Part shown: in pieces, positions 1 through 8,690 of the stretch
Layout: each line of letters begins with the position of its first letter
Numbering within the stretch: position 1 is the stretch's first letter
Source: Micromonospora chokoriensis
Lineage (GTDB): Bacteria > Actinomycetota > Actinomycetes > Mycobacteriales > Micromonosporaceae
DNA length: 64,000 nt
NCBI RefSeq assembly: GCF_900091505.1
Contig: NZ_LT607409.1
Span: 6,262,001-6,326,000, forward strand
Direction: 5' to 3'
The notes under the pieces: model-generated
Told to the model about the DNA's origin: nothing
Database searches by the model: none
What the model saw: the letters and a program-made list of their open reading frames with translations, nothing else
Position numbers and translations under genes: made by a program

Positions 1-542
1 TGCCGTTGATCGTCTCGGCGTCGACCTGGTCGTGGCTGCTCAACAGCGACTCGGGCCTGGTCAACTCCGCGCTCAAAGTGGTGGGCGTCGACCCGGTCAA
101 CTGGCTCACCTCGCCGGGCTGGTCGCTCACCTCGGTGATCATCGCGAACATCTGGATCGGCATCCCGTTCAACCTGGTGGTGCTCTACAGCGGCCTCCAG
201 GCGATCCCGGCCGAGGTGTACGAGGCGTCCGCCCTCGACGGCGCGACCGGATGGCAACGGTTCTGGGCGATCACGTTCCCGCTGCTGCGCCCCGTCTCCG
301 CGATCACGCTGCTGCTCGGGTTGATCTACACCCTGAAGGTCTTCGACATCATCTGGATCATGACCAAGGGCGGACCGACCGGCTCGTCCGCGACGCTCGC
401 CACCTGGTCGTACCGGCTCGGCTTCGGCAACCTGCTGCCCGAGTTCGGACCGGGCGCGGCCGTCGGCAACCTGCTCATCGTGCTGGCCCTGATCGCCGGG
501 CTCGTCTACATCCGCATCGAGCGAAGGCAGCACCTACGATGA
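1..542 (+). CDS. Sugar ABC transporter permease, MalF-type (5' end outside window)
   Basis: This is the C-terminal part of a binding-protein-dependent transport permease; its start lies before base 1. The visible 179 or so residues contain several membrane helices and the EAA loop that contacts the ATPase (EVYEASALDGATGWQRF followed by I..P), the hallmark of the MalF/UgpA group (CUT1 carbohydrate family). Its TGA overlaps the ATG of the next permease by 4 bases, so the two are translationally coupled and should form one heterodimeric channel. The downstream glycosidase points to an oligosaccharide as substrate, but the exact sugar cannot be read from sequence. Confidence 0.93.
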   Translation, partial: PLIVSASTWSWLLNSDSGLVNSALKVVGVDPVNWLTSPGWSLTSVIIANIWIGIPFNLVVLYSGLQAIPAEVYEASALDGATGWQRFWAITFPLLRPVSAITLLLGLIYTLKVFDIIWIMTKGGPTGSSATLATWSYRLGFGNLLPEFGPGAAVGNLLIVLALIAGLVYIRIERRQHLR

Positions 543-1363
543 CCACCTCCACGCCGCGGGCCTGGTGGAAGACCGCAGTCGGCCTGGCGCTGACCGGGCT
601 GATGCTCTTCCCCGTCTACTGGATGATCAACGTGTCGTTCACCCGGGACCAGGACATGCGGGCCAGTCCCCCGCACCTGATCCCCATCAACGGCACCCTG
701 GACGGCTACCGGGCGGTGCTCGACCAACAGCTGCCCTACCTCGGCACCAGCTTCCTCGTCGGCCTCGGCACCGTCGCGCTGACCGTGGCGCTGGCCGCCC
801 CCGCCGGATACGCGCTGGCGAAGCTCCGACCACCCGGCGGCCCGGCGCTGAGCTTCGTGCTGCTGATCGCCCAGATGATCCCGGGCATCATCATGGCGAT
901 GGGCTTCTACGCCATCTACCTCAGCCTCGGCGTCCTGAACACACTGCCCGGCCTGATCCTGGCCGACACGACACTCGCGGTGCCGTTCGCCGTCCTGATC
1001 TTCACGGCCTTCATGTCCGGCATCCCCGACGAGTTGCTCCAGGCCGCGGTGGTCGACGGCGCCAGCCGGCTACGGACCTTCTGGTCCGTCGTCCTGCCGG
1101 TCAGCCGCAACTCGATCGTCACGGTGTCGCTGTTCGCGTTCCTGTGGTCCTGGTCGGACTTCGTCTTCGCCTCGACCCTCACCGGCGGCGGCGACCACCA
1201 GCCGATCACCCTCGGCATCTACCACTACATCGGCAACAACAACCAACAGTGGAACGCCATCATGGCCACCGCTGTCGTCGCCTCCGTCCCCGCCGCCCTG
1301 CTGCTGGTCCTGGCCCAGCGCTACGTCTCGATGGGCGTGACCGCCGGCGCCGTCAAGGACTGA
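539..1363 (+). CDS. Sugar ABC transporter permease, MalG-type
   Basis: This 274-residue inner-membrane permease pairs with the preceding MalF-type subunit. It has a short cytoplasmic N-terminus, about six hydrophobic segments and a C-terminal-half EAA loop (ELLQAAVVDGASRLRTFW, then LP). The length is normal for MalG/UgpE. The ATG at 539 is chosen because it gives the ATGA overlap with the upstream stop; upstream codons in the same frame are out-of-frame translation of the first permease. The glycosidase begins 32 bp downstream on the same strand, so the three genes look like one operon. Confidence 0.95.
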   Translation: MTTSTPRAWWKTAVGLALTGLMLFPVYWMINVSFTRDQDMRASPPHLIPINGTLDGYRAVLDQQLPYLGTSFLVGLGTVALTVALAAPAGYALAKLRPPGGPALSFVLLIAQMIPGIIMAMGFYAIYLSLGVLNTLPGLILADTTLAVPFAVLIFTAFMSGIPDELLQAAVVDGASRLRTFWSVVLPVSRNSIVTVSLFAFLWSWSDFVFASTLTGGGDHQPITLGIYHYIGNNNQQWNAIMATAVVASVPAALLLVLAQRYVSMGVTAGAVKD

Positions 1364-1395
1364 CCACCCGCACCACAGAAAGGCACCCGCCACCC

Positions 1396-3108
1396 ATGAC
1401 CGCCGCCCCGTCCGGTCCGGAGTTCGGAATCCAGGACATCCCGTTCAGCTACCGAGGATCCTGGTTCGACATCTCCCCGGTGGTAGCCGAGAAGACGTAC
1501 GCCGACGATCTGCACCTGGTCTCGCACCAGACCGGTCTGCACCCCGTCCTGCGTCTCGCCCCCACCGTCGCCGACACCACCATCGTCGCCACGCCCACGC
1601 TGCTGACCTGGCGCAACGGCGCCGACCGGATCGAGGCCGTCTACGACGGGCCGGACACCCTGCGGATCCGGGGCCGACGGCTCGGCCTGCGGGTCGCCGC
1701 GGCAGCCGGCACCCTGACCCCGTTCAGCGGCACCTACCTGTACCTCGACCCGGTCGACGGGTCACACGTGTTCACCTCGTACGAGACCGGTCGCCGCTAC
1801 CGGGTCACGGTGCTCTCCGGCACCGTCGCGCGGACCGACGGCGTGGAGGCGCTCGGCACCGCCGACCGGTCCCTGGACCTCCCCGCCGACGGACAGTGGG
1901 AGATCGCGATCGAGGAGTACGCGACAGCCCGCCGCCGGTACGACGGGTCCGTCCCGTTCGCGCAGTTGTGCCGCGCCCGGGCGGCGGAGTTCACCGCGTT
2001 CGTCGACGCGATAGCGCCGTGGCGTGGCCCGGACACGCCGGCCGCCGAACTGGCCGCGTACGTCCTGTGGTCGGCGACCGTCGCCCCGGCGGGCTTCGTC
2101 AGCCGCCCAGCCGTCCTGATGTCCAAGCACTGGATGGACAAGGTGTGGAGCTGGGACCACTGCTTCAACGCGATCGCCCTGGCCGCCGGCGAGCCGGAAC
2201 TGGCCTGGCACCAGTTCCACCTGCCCTTCGACCACCAGGACGAGGCCGGCGCACTACCCGACTCGATCACCCACTCCGAGGTCCTGCACAACTACGTCAA
2301 GCCCCCCATCCACGGCTGGGCGCTGCGACACCTGCGTCGACTCCTCCCCCAGCCGCCGGACCGGGCGGCGCTGGCCCAGACGTACGACCGACTGGCCCGC
2401 TGGACCCGGTTCTGGCTCGACGCGCGCCGGGCGCCCGGTCAGGACCTGCCCCACTACCAGCACGGCAACGACAGCGGCTGGGACAACGCCACCACCTTCG
2501 ACGGCGACCGCGTGCTCCAGACGGCCGACCTCGCCGCGTTCCTGGTGTCCCAGCTCCGCTGCCTGGCCGACCTCGCCGCCGAACTGGGCGAGCCCACCGA
2601 CCAGTGGTCCCGCGAGGCCGACCGGATCTGCGCGGCCATGCTGCACGACCTGTGGGACGGCCAACGGTTTTTGGCCCGCAGTCCGCACACCGGTCACCGG
2701 CGGGCGAGCCGCAGCCTGCTCGACCTGATGCCCATCGCACTCGGCGCGGACCTGCCCGCGCCGGTCGCCGCCGCCCTGGCGCGCGGCGCCGAGACGCACC
2801 TGACCACGCACGGGCTGGCCACCGAACCGACCGACTCGGCCCACTACCTCGCCGACGGCTACTGGCGTGGCCCGATCTGGGCGCCCTCCACCGTCCTGGT
2901 CGAGGACGGCCTGCGGCGGGCCGGGCAGACCAGGATCGCCGACGAGATCAGTCGACGGTTCCTCGCCCTGTGTGAGAAGTCCGGGTTCGCGGAGAACTTC
3001 GACGCCGAGACCGGTGCCGGGCTCCGGGACCGCGCGTACACCTGGACGGCCAGCAGCTACCTCATCCTGGCGGCCGCCCAGGAGCAACGGCGTGGCACCG
3101 GCGGGTAG
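1396..3108 (+). CDS. GH63/MGH1-like glycoside hydrolase
   Basis: The 570-residue protein has a beta-rich N-terminal domain (about 1-200) and an (alpha/alpha)6-type catalytic half. It carries the family's two acid regions: WSWDHCF with Asp254 as likely general acid, and GFAENF with Glu533 as likely base, followed by the YTWTAS stretch. These are typical of mannosylglycerate-hydrolase-like and GH63 enzymes. No signal peptide is visible, so it should act in the cytoplasm on the sugar imported by the two upstream permeases. The substrate (alpha-glucoside, mannosylglycerate or another alpha-linked sugar) is not decidable here. Its TAG ends one base before the convergent LacI gene's stop. Confidence 0.88.
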   Translation: MTAAPSGPEFGIQDIPFSYRGSWFDISPVVAEKTYADDLHLVSHQTGLHPVLRLAPTVADTTIVATPTLLTWRNGADRIEAVYDGPDTLRIRGRRLGLRVAAAAGTLTPFSGTYLYLDPVDGSHVFTSYETGRRYRVTVLSGTVARTDGVEALGTADRSLDLPADGQWEIAIEEYATARRRYDGSVPFAQLCRARAAEFTAFVDAIAPWRGPDTPAAELAAYVLWSATVAPAGFVSRPAVLMSKHWMDKVWSWDHCFNAIALAAGEPELAWHQFHLPFDHQDEAGALPDSITHSEVLHNYVKPPIHGWALRHLRRLLPQPPDRAALAQTYDRLARWTRFWLDARRAPGQDLPHYQHGNDSGWDNATTFDGDRVLQTADLAAFLVSQLRCLADLAAELGEPTDQWSREADRICAAMLHDLWDGQRFLARSPHTGHRRASRSLLDLMPIALGADLPAPVAAALARGAETHLTTHGLATEPTDSAHYLADGYWRGPIWAPSTVLVEDGLRRAGQTRIADEISRRFLALCEKSGFAENFDAETGAGLRDRAYTWTASSYLILAAAQEQRRGTGG

Positions 3109-3109
3109 C

Positions 3110-4123
3110 TCAGCGCGCCGGAACCGGACCGGTGCTGGACCGCAACGAGATGGGCGGAGTGTAGAGGCGGTGCCGTGGCACGGCACCGCGCTCGGCGATC
3201 GTCTCCAACAGCAGCGACACCGCCTCGGCGCCCATCTCGACCATCGGCACGTCGGCGGCGGTCAACGGGGGGCGGAAGTCCTCCGCCCAGTGCTGGGCGG
3301 CGACCCCGGTGACGGAGAAGTCACCCGGCACCGACATCCCGGCGCTGGTCAACGCCCGCTGCATCCCGGGCAGGGCAGCCTCGTTGATCGTCGCCACCGC
3401 GGTCACGTCCGGATGCGTCGCGAGCAACTGTTCCACGCACGCCTCCCCGGAGGCGGTGTCGTCGCCGCAGCAGACCTCCACGCCGACCAGGCCGCGCTCC
3501 GCCGCAGCCGCCCGGAAACCCGCCAGCGCGCGGTGGCTGGGGCCGTAACCCGCGGCCACCAACTCGGCGGAGCGGTTCACGAGGGCCACCTGCCGGTGCC
3601 CCAGGTCGGCCAAGTGGTGCACGCACCGGGCGATCAGGCCGGCGTAGTCGATGTCGATCCAGCTCATGCCGTGCGGCTCGGCCGTCCGACCGATCGTGAC
3701 GAACGGCAGCCCGGCCTTGGACAACCGGGTCACCCGGTCGTCGTCCAGTCGGATCTCCATCAGGATCACCCCGTCGACCCGACGCCCGGTGACGATCCGC
3801 TCGAACGACCTGTCGTGGTCGCCACCGGACGGGGACAGCAGCACATCGAGGTCGTGGCGGGCTGCCGCCTCGACGACACTGGCCACGAAACCCAACTGCA
3901 TGTCGGTCAGCCGCTGGCTCGCCGGCGGGATGACCAGGCCGAGAGTGCGGGTACGCCCCTCCTTCAACGCGCGGGCGCTGGCGTTCGGCCGGTAGTCCAA
4001 CTCGTCGATGACGGCCTGGATCCGCTGCCGGGTCGCCTCCGACACGGCCCGTTTCCCGCTCAACACGTACGACACGGTGCTGCGGGACACCCCCGCCCGG
4101 CGGGCGATCTCGCCGATGTTCAT
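3110..4123 (-). CDS. LacI-family transcriptional repressor
   Basis: The 337-residue protein starts with a classic LacI helix-turn-helix (MNIGEIARRAGVSRSTVSYV) and hinge (residues 1-60), followed by a periplasmic-binding-protein-like sugar sensor. ATG at 4123 is preceded by a GAGGGCGG ribosome site; longer starts would add an unrelated tail. It is convergent with the ABC permease-glycosidase operon and is the obvious candidate to control it, with the imported sugar or a breakdown product as inducer. That link is inferred from position only, since the operon's own promoter lies outside the window. Confidence 0.93.
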   Translation of the reverse strand: MNIGEIARRAGVSRSTVSYVLSGKRAVSEATRQRIQAVIDELDYRPNASARALKEGRTRTLGLVIPPASQRLTDMQLGFVASVVEAAARHDLDVLLSPSGGDHDRSFERIVTGRRVDGVILMEIRLDDDRVTRLSKAGLPFVTIGRTAEPHGMSWIDIDYAGLIARCVHHLADLGHRQVALVNRSAELVAAGYGPSHRALAGFRAAAAERGLVGVEVCCGDDTASGEACVEQLLATHPDVTAVATINEAALPGMQRALTSAGMSVPGDFSVTGVAAQHWAEDFRPPLTAADVPMVEMGAEAVSLLLETIAERGAVPRHRLYTPPISLRSSTGPVPAR

Positions 4124-4187
4124 GGACCGCCCTCGAATCAACTCCTGCCCCGACACGGGGACGCACCAGGCTCTGCCGACGAGCATA

Positions 4188-4213
4188 TCGACAGTGAGCT
4201 CGCCGACTGTCGA
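4188..4213. repeat. 8-bp inverted repeat upstream of lacI
   Basis: TCGACAGT (4188-4195) and ACTGTCGA (4206-4213) form perfect arms around a 10-nt spacer. It sits between the stop of the small membrane protein gene and the start of the LacI gene, both on the minus strand. It could be a terminator stem for the first gene or an operator for the second; there is no T-tract. Confidence 0.5.
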
Positions 4214-4226
4214 CCCGGTGCGGGCC

Positions 4227-4454
4227 TCAGCGGGTGCCCGGTGGCGTGTCGGTCGCCCCTCGCGCCCGGTCGGCACCGCCGGAGCGCTTGAGCATGACCA
4301 CACCACCGGCGACGAAGACAACGGCCAGGATCAGGCCGACGAGATTACCCTCGGGCAGGCTACTGAAGATCCCCAGGAGGCCGAGGATGACAAGCACTCC
4401 ACCGAGGAGCCGCAGGAAGTAGCCGCCGACAGACGTGACCCGTTCATTCGCCAT
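4227..4454 (-). CDS. Small two-helix membrane protein
   Basis: This 75-residue protein has two hydrophobic stretches (about residues 11-29 and 37-55) and a charged, Pro/Thr-rich tail. The start MANERVT at 4454 has an AAAGAAC ribosome site, and the extra codons upstream are arginine/alanine-rich and unlike a protein. It resembles the many small actinobacterial membrane proteins of unknown function. It lies upstream of the LacI gene on the same strand, separated by about 100 bp with an inverted repeat, so co-transcription is uncertain. Confidence 0.7.
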   Translation of the reverse strand: MANERVTSVGGYFLRLLGGVLVILGLLGIFSSLPEGNLVGLILAVVFVAGGVVMLKRSGGADRARGATDTPPGTR

Positions 4455-4559
4455 GGTGGTTCTTTGCCCGGCGCGCGGATTCCGCAAACGGGCCGCCGCC
4501 GCGGTGACGGCGCCCCGACCGGGACCGGTAGTTTCACAGTCGGTGGAAGTGGAGGCCGC

Positions 4560-5150
4560 ATGGTCACGGGGTGGCACGGCTGGTTCGGCACGTTCAACGG
4601 CGTCGTCCTCATCACGATCGCCGTCCTGCCGCTGGCCGGGCTGGTGGTGTGGGCGCTGGCCCGTCGCCGCGCCGGCCGAAGCACGGCGTTACGGATGTCG
4701 CTGGCCGAGGTCGGCATCGTCTACGGCACTGTGCCGTGGGTCTGGATGATCATGTTGCCGGGTGACCAGGCCGGCGTCGCCCCCGGTCGGGTGAGCCTGG
4801 TGCCCCTGCGGGACCTGCTCACGATCGTCTCCGACGGAGGGCCGCTGACCGCGACGGTCCAGGTCGTCGGCAACCTGCTGGTCTTCGCGGCGCTGGGATT
4901 CTTCGCCCCGCTGCGGTTCGCTGCGCTGGCGTCGGTGCCGCGCATCCTCGTGCTCGCGGCGGCCTGTTCGGTAGTGGTCGAGGCCGCACAGTACGTCCTG
5001 CGGCTAGACCGGGTGTCGTCGGTGGACGACGTGCTGCTCAACGCCGCCGGGGCAGGGCTGGCCGCGTTGGCGTCGCGGCCCTGGTGGCCCACCGCAACGC
5101 CCGATCGACCACCCCGACCGGCCCCGGCACACCGAGCGGGCGGGGCGTGA
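4560..5150 (+). CDS. VanZ-family membrane protein
   Basis: This 196-residue integral membrane protein has four to five hydrophobic segments. It shows the VanZ-like order: a PLRDLL segment, then NLLVFAALGFFAPL, a helix ending in VVEAAQ, and a C-terminal DDVLLNAAGAG motif. VanZ homologues are known for low-level teicoplanin resistance, but most actinobacterial copies have no assigned role. ATG 4560 has a GGAGG site at good distance. The methyltransferase gene follows after 16 bp but seems to have its own -10 box. Confidence 0.88.
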   Translation: MVTGWHGWFGTFNGVVLITIAVLPLAGLVVWALARRRAGRSTALRMSLAEVGIVYGTVPWVWMIMLPGDQAGVAPGRVSLVPLRDLLTIVSDGGPLTATVQVVGNLLVFAALGFFAPLRFAALASVPRILVLAAACSVVVEAAQYVLRLDRVSSVDDVLLNAAGAGLAALASRPWWPTATPDRPPRPAPAHRAGGA

Positions 5151-5154
5151 CTCG

Positions 5155-5160
5155 TATAGT
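5155..5160 (+). promoter_or_regulatory. -10 box of a leaderless promoter
   Basis: TATAGT ends 6 nt before the GTG start of the methyltransferase, so the transcript would begin at or next to the start codon. No ribosome site is present in the 16-nt gap, which agrees with leaderless translation. Confidence 0.5.
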
Positions 5161-5166
5161 GCCGGC

Positions 5167-5778
5167 GTGGACAGGGACGACAAGGTCCGGCAGGCGTACG
5201 CGTCCGTCGCGGATCTGTACATCGGGCTGTTCGGCACGCGCGAGCAGGTGGACCCGGACGACCTCGCCTTCATCGGGCGACACCTGGCGAGCCGGACGGG
5301 CCGGGTGCTCGACCTGGGCTGCGGCCCCGGCCATCTCACCGGTCACCTCCGCTCGCTGGGCGTCGACGCGACGGGGATCGACCTGGTCCCGGAGTTCCTC
5401 GCCCACGCGCGGGCGGCCCACCCGGACGTCGAGTTCCACAGCGGATCGCTGGAGAGTCTCGACGTCGTCGCCGGCTCGGTCGACGGCATCCTCGCCTGGT
5501 ATTCGTTGATCCACCTGCCGCCGGAGGAACTCGACGGGGTGCTCGCCGAGTTCCGGCGGGCGTTGGTCCCGGGCGGACCGTTGGTGCTCGGCATGTTCGA
5601 CCACGACGAGGTCGGCCCCTTCGACCACAAGGTCGTGACCGCCTACCGCTGGCCGGTCGACGAGATCTCCGAACGACTCACCCGGGCCGGATTCGTGAAG
5701 GTCGAACACCTCCGACGGCCCGGGAAGGGCGACCAGCGCCCGCATACCGCCTATGCGGCGGTCGCGGGAAACAGCTGA
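5167..5778 (+). CDS. Class I SAM-dependent methyltransferase
   Basis: The 203-residue protein has a Rossmann methyltransferase fold. Motif I (VLDLGCGPG, about residues 46-54) binds SAM, GIDLVPEFL carries the acidic residue at the end of beta-2, and LAWYSLIHLPPEEL plus LVPGGPLVLGMF are the later motifs. The order fits the Methyltransf_11/25 group. The substrate is unknown. The GTG start at 5167 is chosen for the -10 box just upstream. It is convergent with the VOC-family gene, whose stop lies 13 bp away. Confidence 0.9.
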   Translation: MDRDDKVRQAYASVADLYIGLFGTREQVDPDDLAFIGRHLASRTGRVLDLGCGPGHLTGHLRSLGVDATGIDLVPEFLAHARAAHPDVEFHSGSLESLDVVAGSVDGILAWYSLIHLPPEELDGVLAEFRRALVPGGPLVLGMFDHDEVGPFDHKVVTAYRWPVDEISERLTRAGFVKVEHLRRPGKGDQRPHTAYAAVAGNS

Positions 5779-5791
5779 ACCGGACGAGCTG

Positions 5792-6511
5792 TCAGGCAGG
5801 GCGGTGACCGGCACCCCGCACGCGGAACTCGTTGCCGTCCGGATCCGCCAGCACGACCGCGCCGTCCTCGGCGACGTCGAGTCGAGTGGCACCGAGGGAG
5901 ACCAATTCGTCAACCGCGGCCTGGTGGTCGTCGGCAGCCGGGACGAGTTCGAGGCGTTGCCGGTTCGGCTCGTTCTTCGGCGCCACGGGCGGGCCACCCC
6001 AGGCGATCTTGGTGCCGCCGCGCGATGACTGGATCGCCGTCTCCTCGTTCTGGTCCCACACCAGCGGCCAACCCAGCGCCCCGCTCCAGAACAGGCCCAC
6101 GTCCCGGGTGCCCTCGCAGGTCAGCTCACCGAGGAAGCCGGTGGCGGCGAGGTAGGAGTTGCCGGGCTCGATCACGCAGAACGCGTAACCCGCCGGATCG
6201 GCCAGAACCGTGTGCCCCTCCTCGGGCAGCTGCCCGACGTCGAGGTGGTCGCCACCGAGCTTCAGCGCCGTGGCGATGGTGTGCTGCTGCTCGTCGACAT
6301 CGGCGCTGGTCAGGTGCAGGTGCATGCGGTTCGCGCCGAGTTGGCCCGGGCGGCCCGGAACGAACCGGAGACCGAGCTGGGTGTCGTTGCCCGGCAGGAG
6401 CACGCCGCCGGCGTCCTCGACGACGTCCCGATTCAGCAGAGCGGCCCAGAACCCCGCCGCACGACCCGCGTCGACGGCTTCGTACGTGACGGCCAGAAGG
6501 TGTGTACCCAT
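5792..6511 (-). CDS. Two-domain VOC (glyoxalase/bleomycin-resistance) family protein
   Basis: The 239-residue protein is a tandem of two vicinal-oxygen-chelate modules (about 1-120 and 125-235). Each has the AGFWAALL / VGLFWSGALG type start and a DPAGYAFCVIE / DPDGNEFRV type end. Such proteins are mostly uncharacterised; possible roles are small-molecule binding or dioxygenase-like chemistry. The start at 6511 is preceded on the minus strand by TATTGT six bases away, a likely leaderless promoter. It is convergent with the methyltransferase and divergent from the DinB gene. Confidence 0.85.
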   Translation of the reverse strand: MGTHLLAVTYEAVDAGRAAGFWAALLNRDVVEDAGGVLLPGNDTQLGLRFVPGRPGQLGANRMHLHLTSADVDEQQHTIATALKLGGDHLDVGQLPEEGHTVLADPAGYAFCVIEPGNSYLAATGFLGELTCEGTRDVGLFWSGALGWPLVWDQNEETAIQSSRGGTKIAWGGPPVAPKNEPNRQRLELVPAADDHQAAVDELVSLGATRLDVAEDGAVVLADPDGNEFRVRGAGHRPA

Positions 6512-6611
6512 CACCGGACAATAGGCAGCGCTCCGGCACGACACCACCGCATTAACGCGTCGACGCTTACCGGGCCGACGGTCCGGCTCGTCGTAGGGAA
6601 GACTGGCCGGC

Positions 6612-7202
6612 ATGGCTGACCCGAGCGCTGTGAAGGCTACGCTGCACCACTACCTGCGGCAGACTCGCGAGAACCTGATCTGGAAGCTGGACGGGCTGAG
6701 CGAACGCGACGCCCGACTGCCCCGCACCGCGACCGGCACCAACCTGCTGGGTGCCCTCAAGCACTGCCTCAACGTCGAAGCCGGCTACTTCGGGCCCACC
6801 TTCGGGCGCGAGTTTCCGACACCCGGGGACCTCGTGCCCCTGACGGCGTTCGACGAGGACCCGCAGGCAGACTGGTACGCGCGCGAGGACGAGACGAAGG
6901 ACGGCCTCCTCGACACGTACCGCCGGGTCGCCGTGTTCGCGGACCAGACGATCGACGAGCTGCCACTCGACGCGCCAGGGCTGGTGTCGTGGTGGCGACC
7001 CGGAGCACAGGACGTGACGCTGCACCAGGTGATCCTTGACGTGACCTGCGACCTCGCCCGTCACGCCGGGCACATGGACATCATCCGCGAGCAGCACGAC
7101 GCGGCGATCGGCCTGCGGCGGGAGAACAGCGTCATTCCCGACGGCTACGACTGGCCGGCGTACGTCACCAAGCTGACGAAGCTGGCGGACCGCTTCGGCT
7201 GA
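6612..7202 (+). CDS. DinB-family (DUF664) protein
   Basis: This 196-residue soluble protein matches the DinB/YfiT four-helix-bundle superfamily in its DUF664 branch. The three metal-ligand histidines of the family appear as LKHCLNVEAGYF near the first third, and HQVILDVTCDLARHAGHMDIIRE near the end. Members are metal-dependent and often act with mycothiol or bacillithiol as thiol transferases, but this copy has no known substrate. Divergent from the VOC gene; 100 bp separates the two starts. Confidence 0.88.
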   Translation: MADPSAVKATLHHYLRQTRENLIWKLDGLSERDARLPRTATGTNLLGALKHCLNVEAGYFGPTFGREFPTPGDLVPLTAFDEDPQADWYAREDETKDGLLDTYRRVAVFADQTIDELPLDAPGLVSWWRPGAQDVTLHQVILDVTCDLARHAGHMDIIREQHDAAIGLRRENSVIPDGYDWPAYVTKLTKLADRFG

Positions 7203-7360
7203 GCCGGACCCGGCCACTCGTCGCGGGTGCCCCGGAGTGCCGGCCACCAGCAGTCCACGAGGTGATCGAGGACGACGCGGACCTGCTCGCCGGCTGTCGG
7301 CACGGCCAGCGCCGGCGGTGACCGTCGGTCACCTCCGTCCGGGGGCGGTTGCGGTAGTGG

Positions 7361-7404
7361 GCGATATACCTCAGAGGCACAAATATGGGTCTGAGGTATA
7401 TCGC
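7361..7404. repeat. Perfect 15-bp inverted repeat with AT-rich core
   Basis: Arms GCGATATACCTCAGA (7361-7375) and TCTGAGGTATATCGC (7390-7404) are perfect complements around a 14-nt spacer. It lies between two convergent genes, about 160 bp after the DinB stop and 70 bp before the Cip1-like gene's stop. It lacks a T-tract, so it may be an operator or orphan element as easily as a bidirectional terminator. Confidence 0.8.
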
Positions 7405-7475
7405 TCACCAGCACATCGACCCGGTGGGCAGCACCAGAGCGGCGGCGAGCCCACCAGCGAACGAGGCTCGGAGGG

Positions 7476-8690
7476 TCAGCAGCCGATGCGGCTGGACCCG
7501 AGCGCGACGTCGTCGTACCAGAGGGTGTCGGCTCCGCCGCCGTAGCTCTCCCAGCCCAGCTTCAGGTCGGTGAGCTGCGGACGCCAGGTGCGGTTGTACC
7601 ACTGGCCGTCGATGTCGTGCGTCGGCGCGCCGTCCGCGGTCAGCCCGGTGACGGCGGTGCCGTCCACCCAGGTACGGAGCTGGCCGGCCGACCCGTCCAC
7701 CATGAACTCCACGCACACCCACCGGTTGGTGGGTAGTGGCAGGCTCTGGGCCACCCCGGCCGGGCTCTGCTCGGGCAGGGTCGCGTCGTCGGACGCGCGG
7801 TTCCACTGCAACGCGCCGTTCTGGCCGCCCAGCCGCAGGTCCTTGTTGCCGTCGGCGGAGTCCGCCATCGCCACCATCGTGGTGTGCTCGGTGGGTTGGG
7901 CGGTGGTGTGCCGCATCCAGATCCGGCCGTACCGGACACTACCGACGCTGCCGAGGTTCTTGGTGGACTTGACGAAGACGTGGTTGCAGTAGCCCGCCGC
8001 GCCGTTGATCCGCACCGCGCGGCTGCCGCTGTGTGTGGTGGCCGTGTCGATGGTGGCCGTGCCGGCGCCGGAGCAGTCCGGGCTCACCACGGCCCAGTCG
8101 CCGGACGGCGTCGACCCGGTCTGGTTCTCGAAGCCGTCACAGAGCACAGCGCCGGCACACCCGGCCGGTGGCGGCGTCGTCGGAGGCGGCGTCGTCGGGG
8201 GTGGCGTCGTCGGGGGTGGCGTGGTCGGGGGCGGCGTCGTCGGAGGCGGCGTGGTCGGAGGGGGCGTGGCGCCGTTGCACGGTACGCCGTTCAGCGTGAA
8301 CCCGGTCGGTGCGCCGCCGCTGGAGCCGTACGTGCCCTGCACACCGAACTCGGTCGAGCCACCGGCCGGAATGCTGCCGTTGTACGACAGGCTGCGGGCG
8401 GTCACCGTCGACCCGGACTGGCTGACAGTGGCGTTCCAGCCGTTCGTGACGCGCTCGTCCCCGGCGTACGTCCAGGTGGCGGTCCAACCGGAGACGGCCG
8501 TGTCCCCCGGGGCGATCTTGACCGTGGCGGTGAATCCGCCGGGCCACTGGTTGGCCGTGTAGTCGACGCGGCAGCCCTGGGCTGCGGTCGCCGGACCGGT
8601 GAGCAGGGCTGAGCCGGTCACGCTGGCGGCGGCGGCCAACGCGGCGACGACCGCCAGGGTCAGGGCGGGGCGGGCGCGGAGAATCGTCAT
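7476..8690 (-). CDS. Secreted CBM2 - Cip1-like polysaccharide-active protein
   Basis: The 404-residue precursor has a signal peptide (about 1-37), a family 2 carbohydrate-binding module (about 38-140, with conserved Trp such as GWTATWTY), a linker of seven PPPTT units, and a C-terminal domain of about 235 residues. That domain matches fungal Cip1: a PDC...GYCNHVF region, LRLGGQ, NRASDDATLPEQSP, LGWESYGG and a final SSRIGC. Trichoderma Cip1 is a cellulose-induced, polysaccharide-lyase-like protein. The role here is probably extracellular plant-polysaccharide attack. ATG 8690 has an AAGGA ribosome site. Confidence 0.9.
   Translation of the reverse strand: MTILRARPALTLAVVAALAAAASVTGSALLTGPATAAQGCRVDYTANQWPGGFTATVKIAPGDTAVSGWTATWTYAGDERVTNGWNATVSQSGSTVTARSLSYNGSIPAGGSTEFGVQGTYGSSGGAPTGFTLNGVPCNGATPPPTTPPPTTPPPTTPPPTTPPPTTPPPTTPPPAGCAGAVLCDGFENQTGSTPSGDWAVVSPDCSGAGTATIDTATTHSGSRAVRINGAAGYCNHVFVKSTKNLGSVGSVRYGRIWMRHTTAQPTEHTTMVAMADSADGNKDLRLGGQNGALQWNRASDDATLPEQSPAGVAQSLPLPTNRWVCVEFMVDGSAGQLRTWVDGTAVTGLTADGAPTHDIDGQWYNRTWRPQLTDLKLGWESYGGGADTLWYDDVALGSSRIGC

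Noticed and set aside
565..1395. Long open frame upstream of the glycosidase start on the plus strand
   Set aside because: It is an out-of-frame reading of the MalG-type permease gene, rich in Arg/Pro/His. The glycosidase starts at ATG 1396.
8155..8270. Repeated GGCGGCGTCGT-like units as a CRISPR or tandem regulatory array
   Set aside because: The repeat is the coding sequence of the PPPTT linker in the Cip1-like protein.
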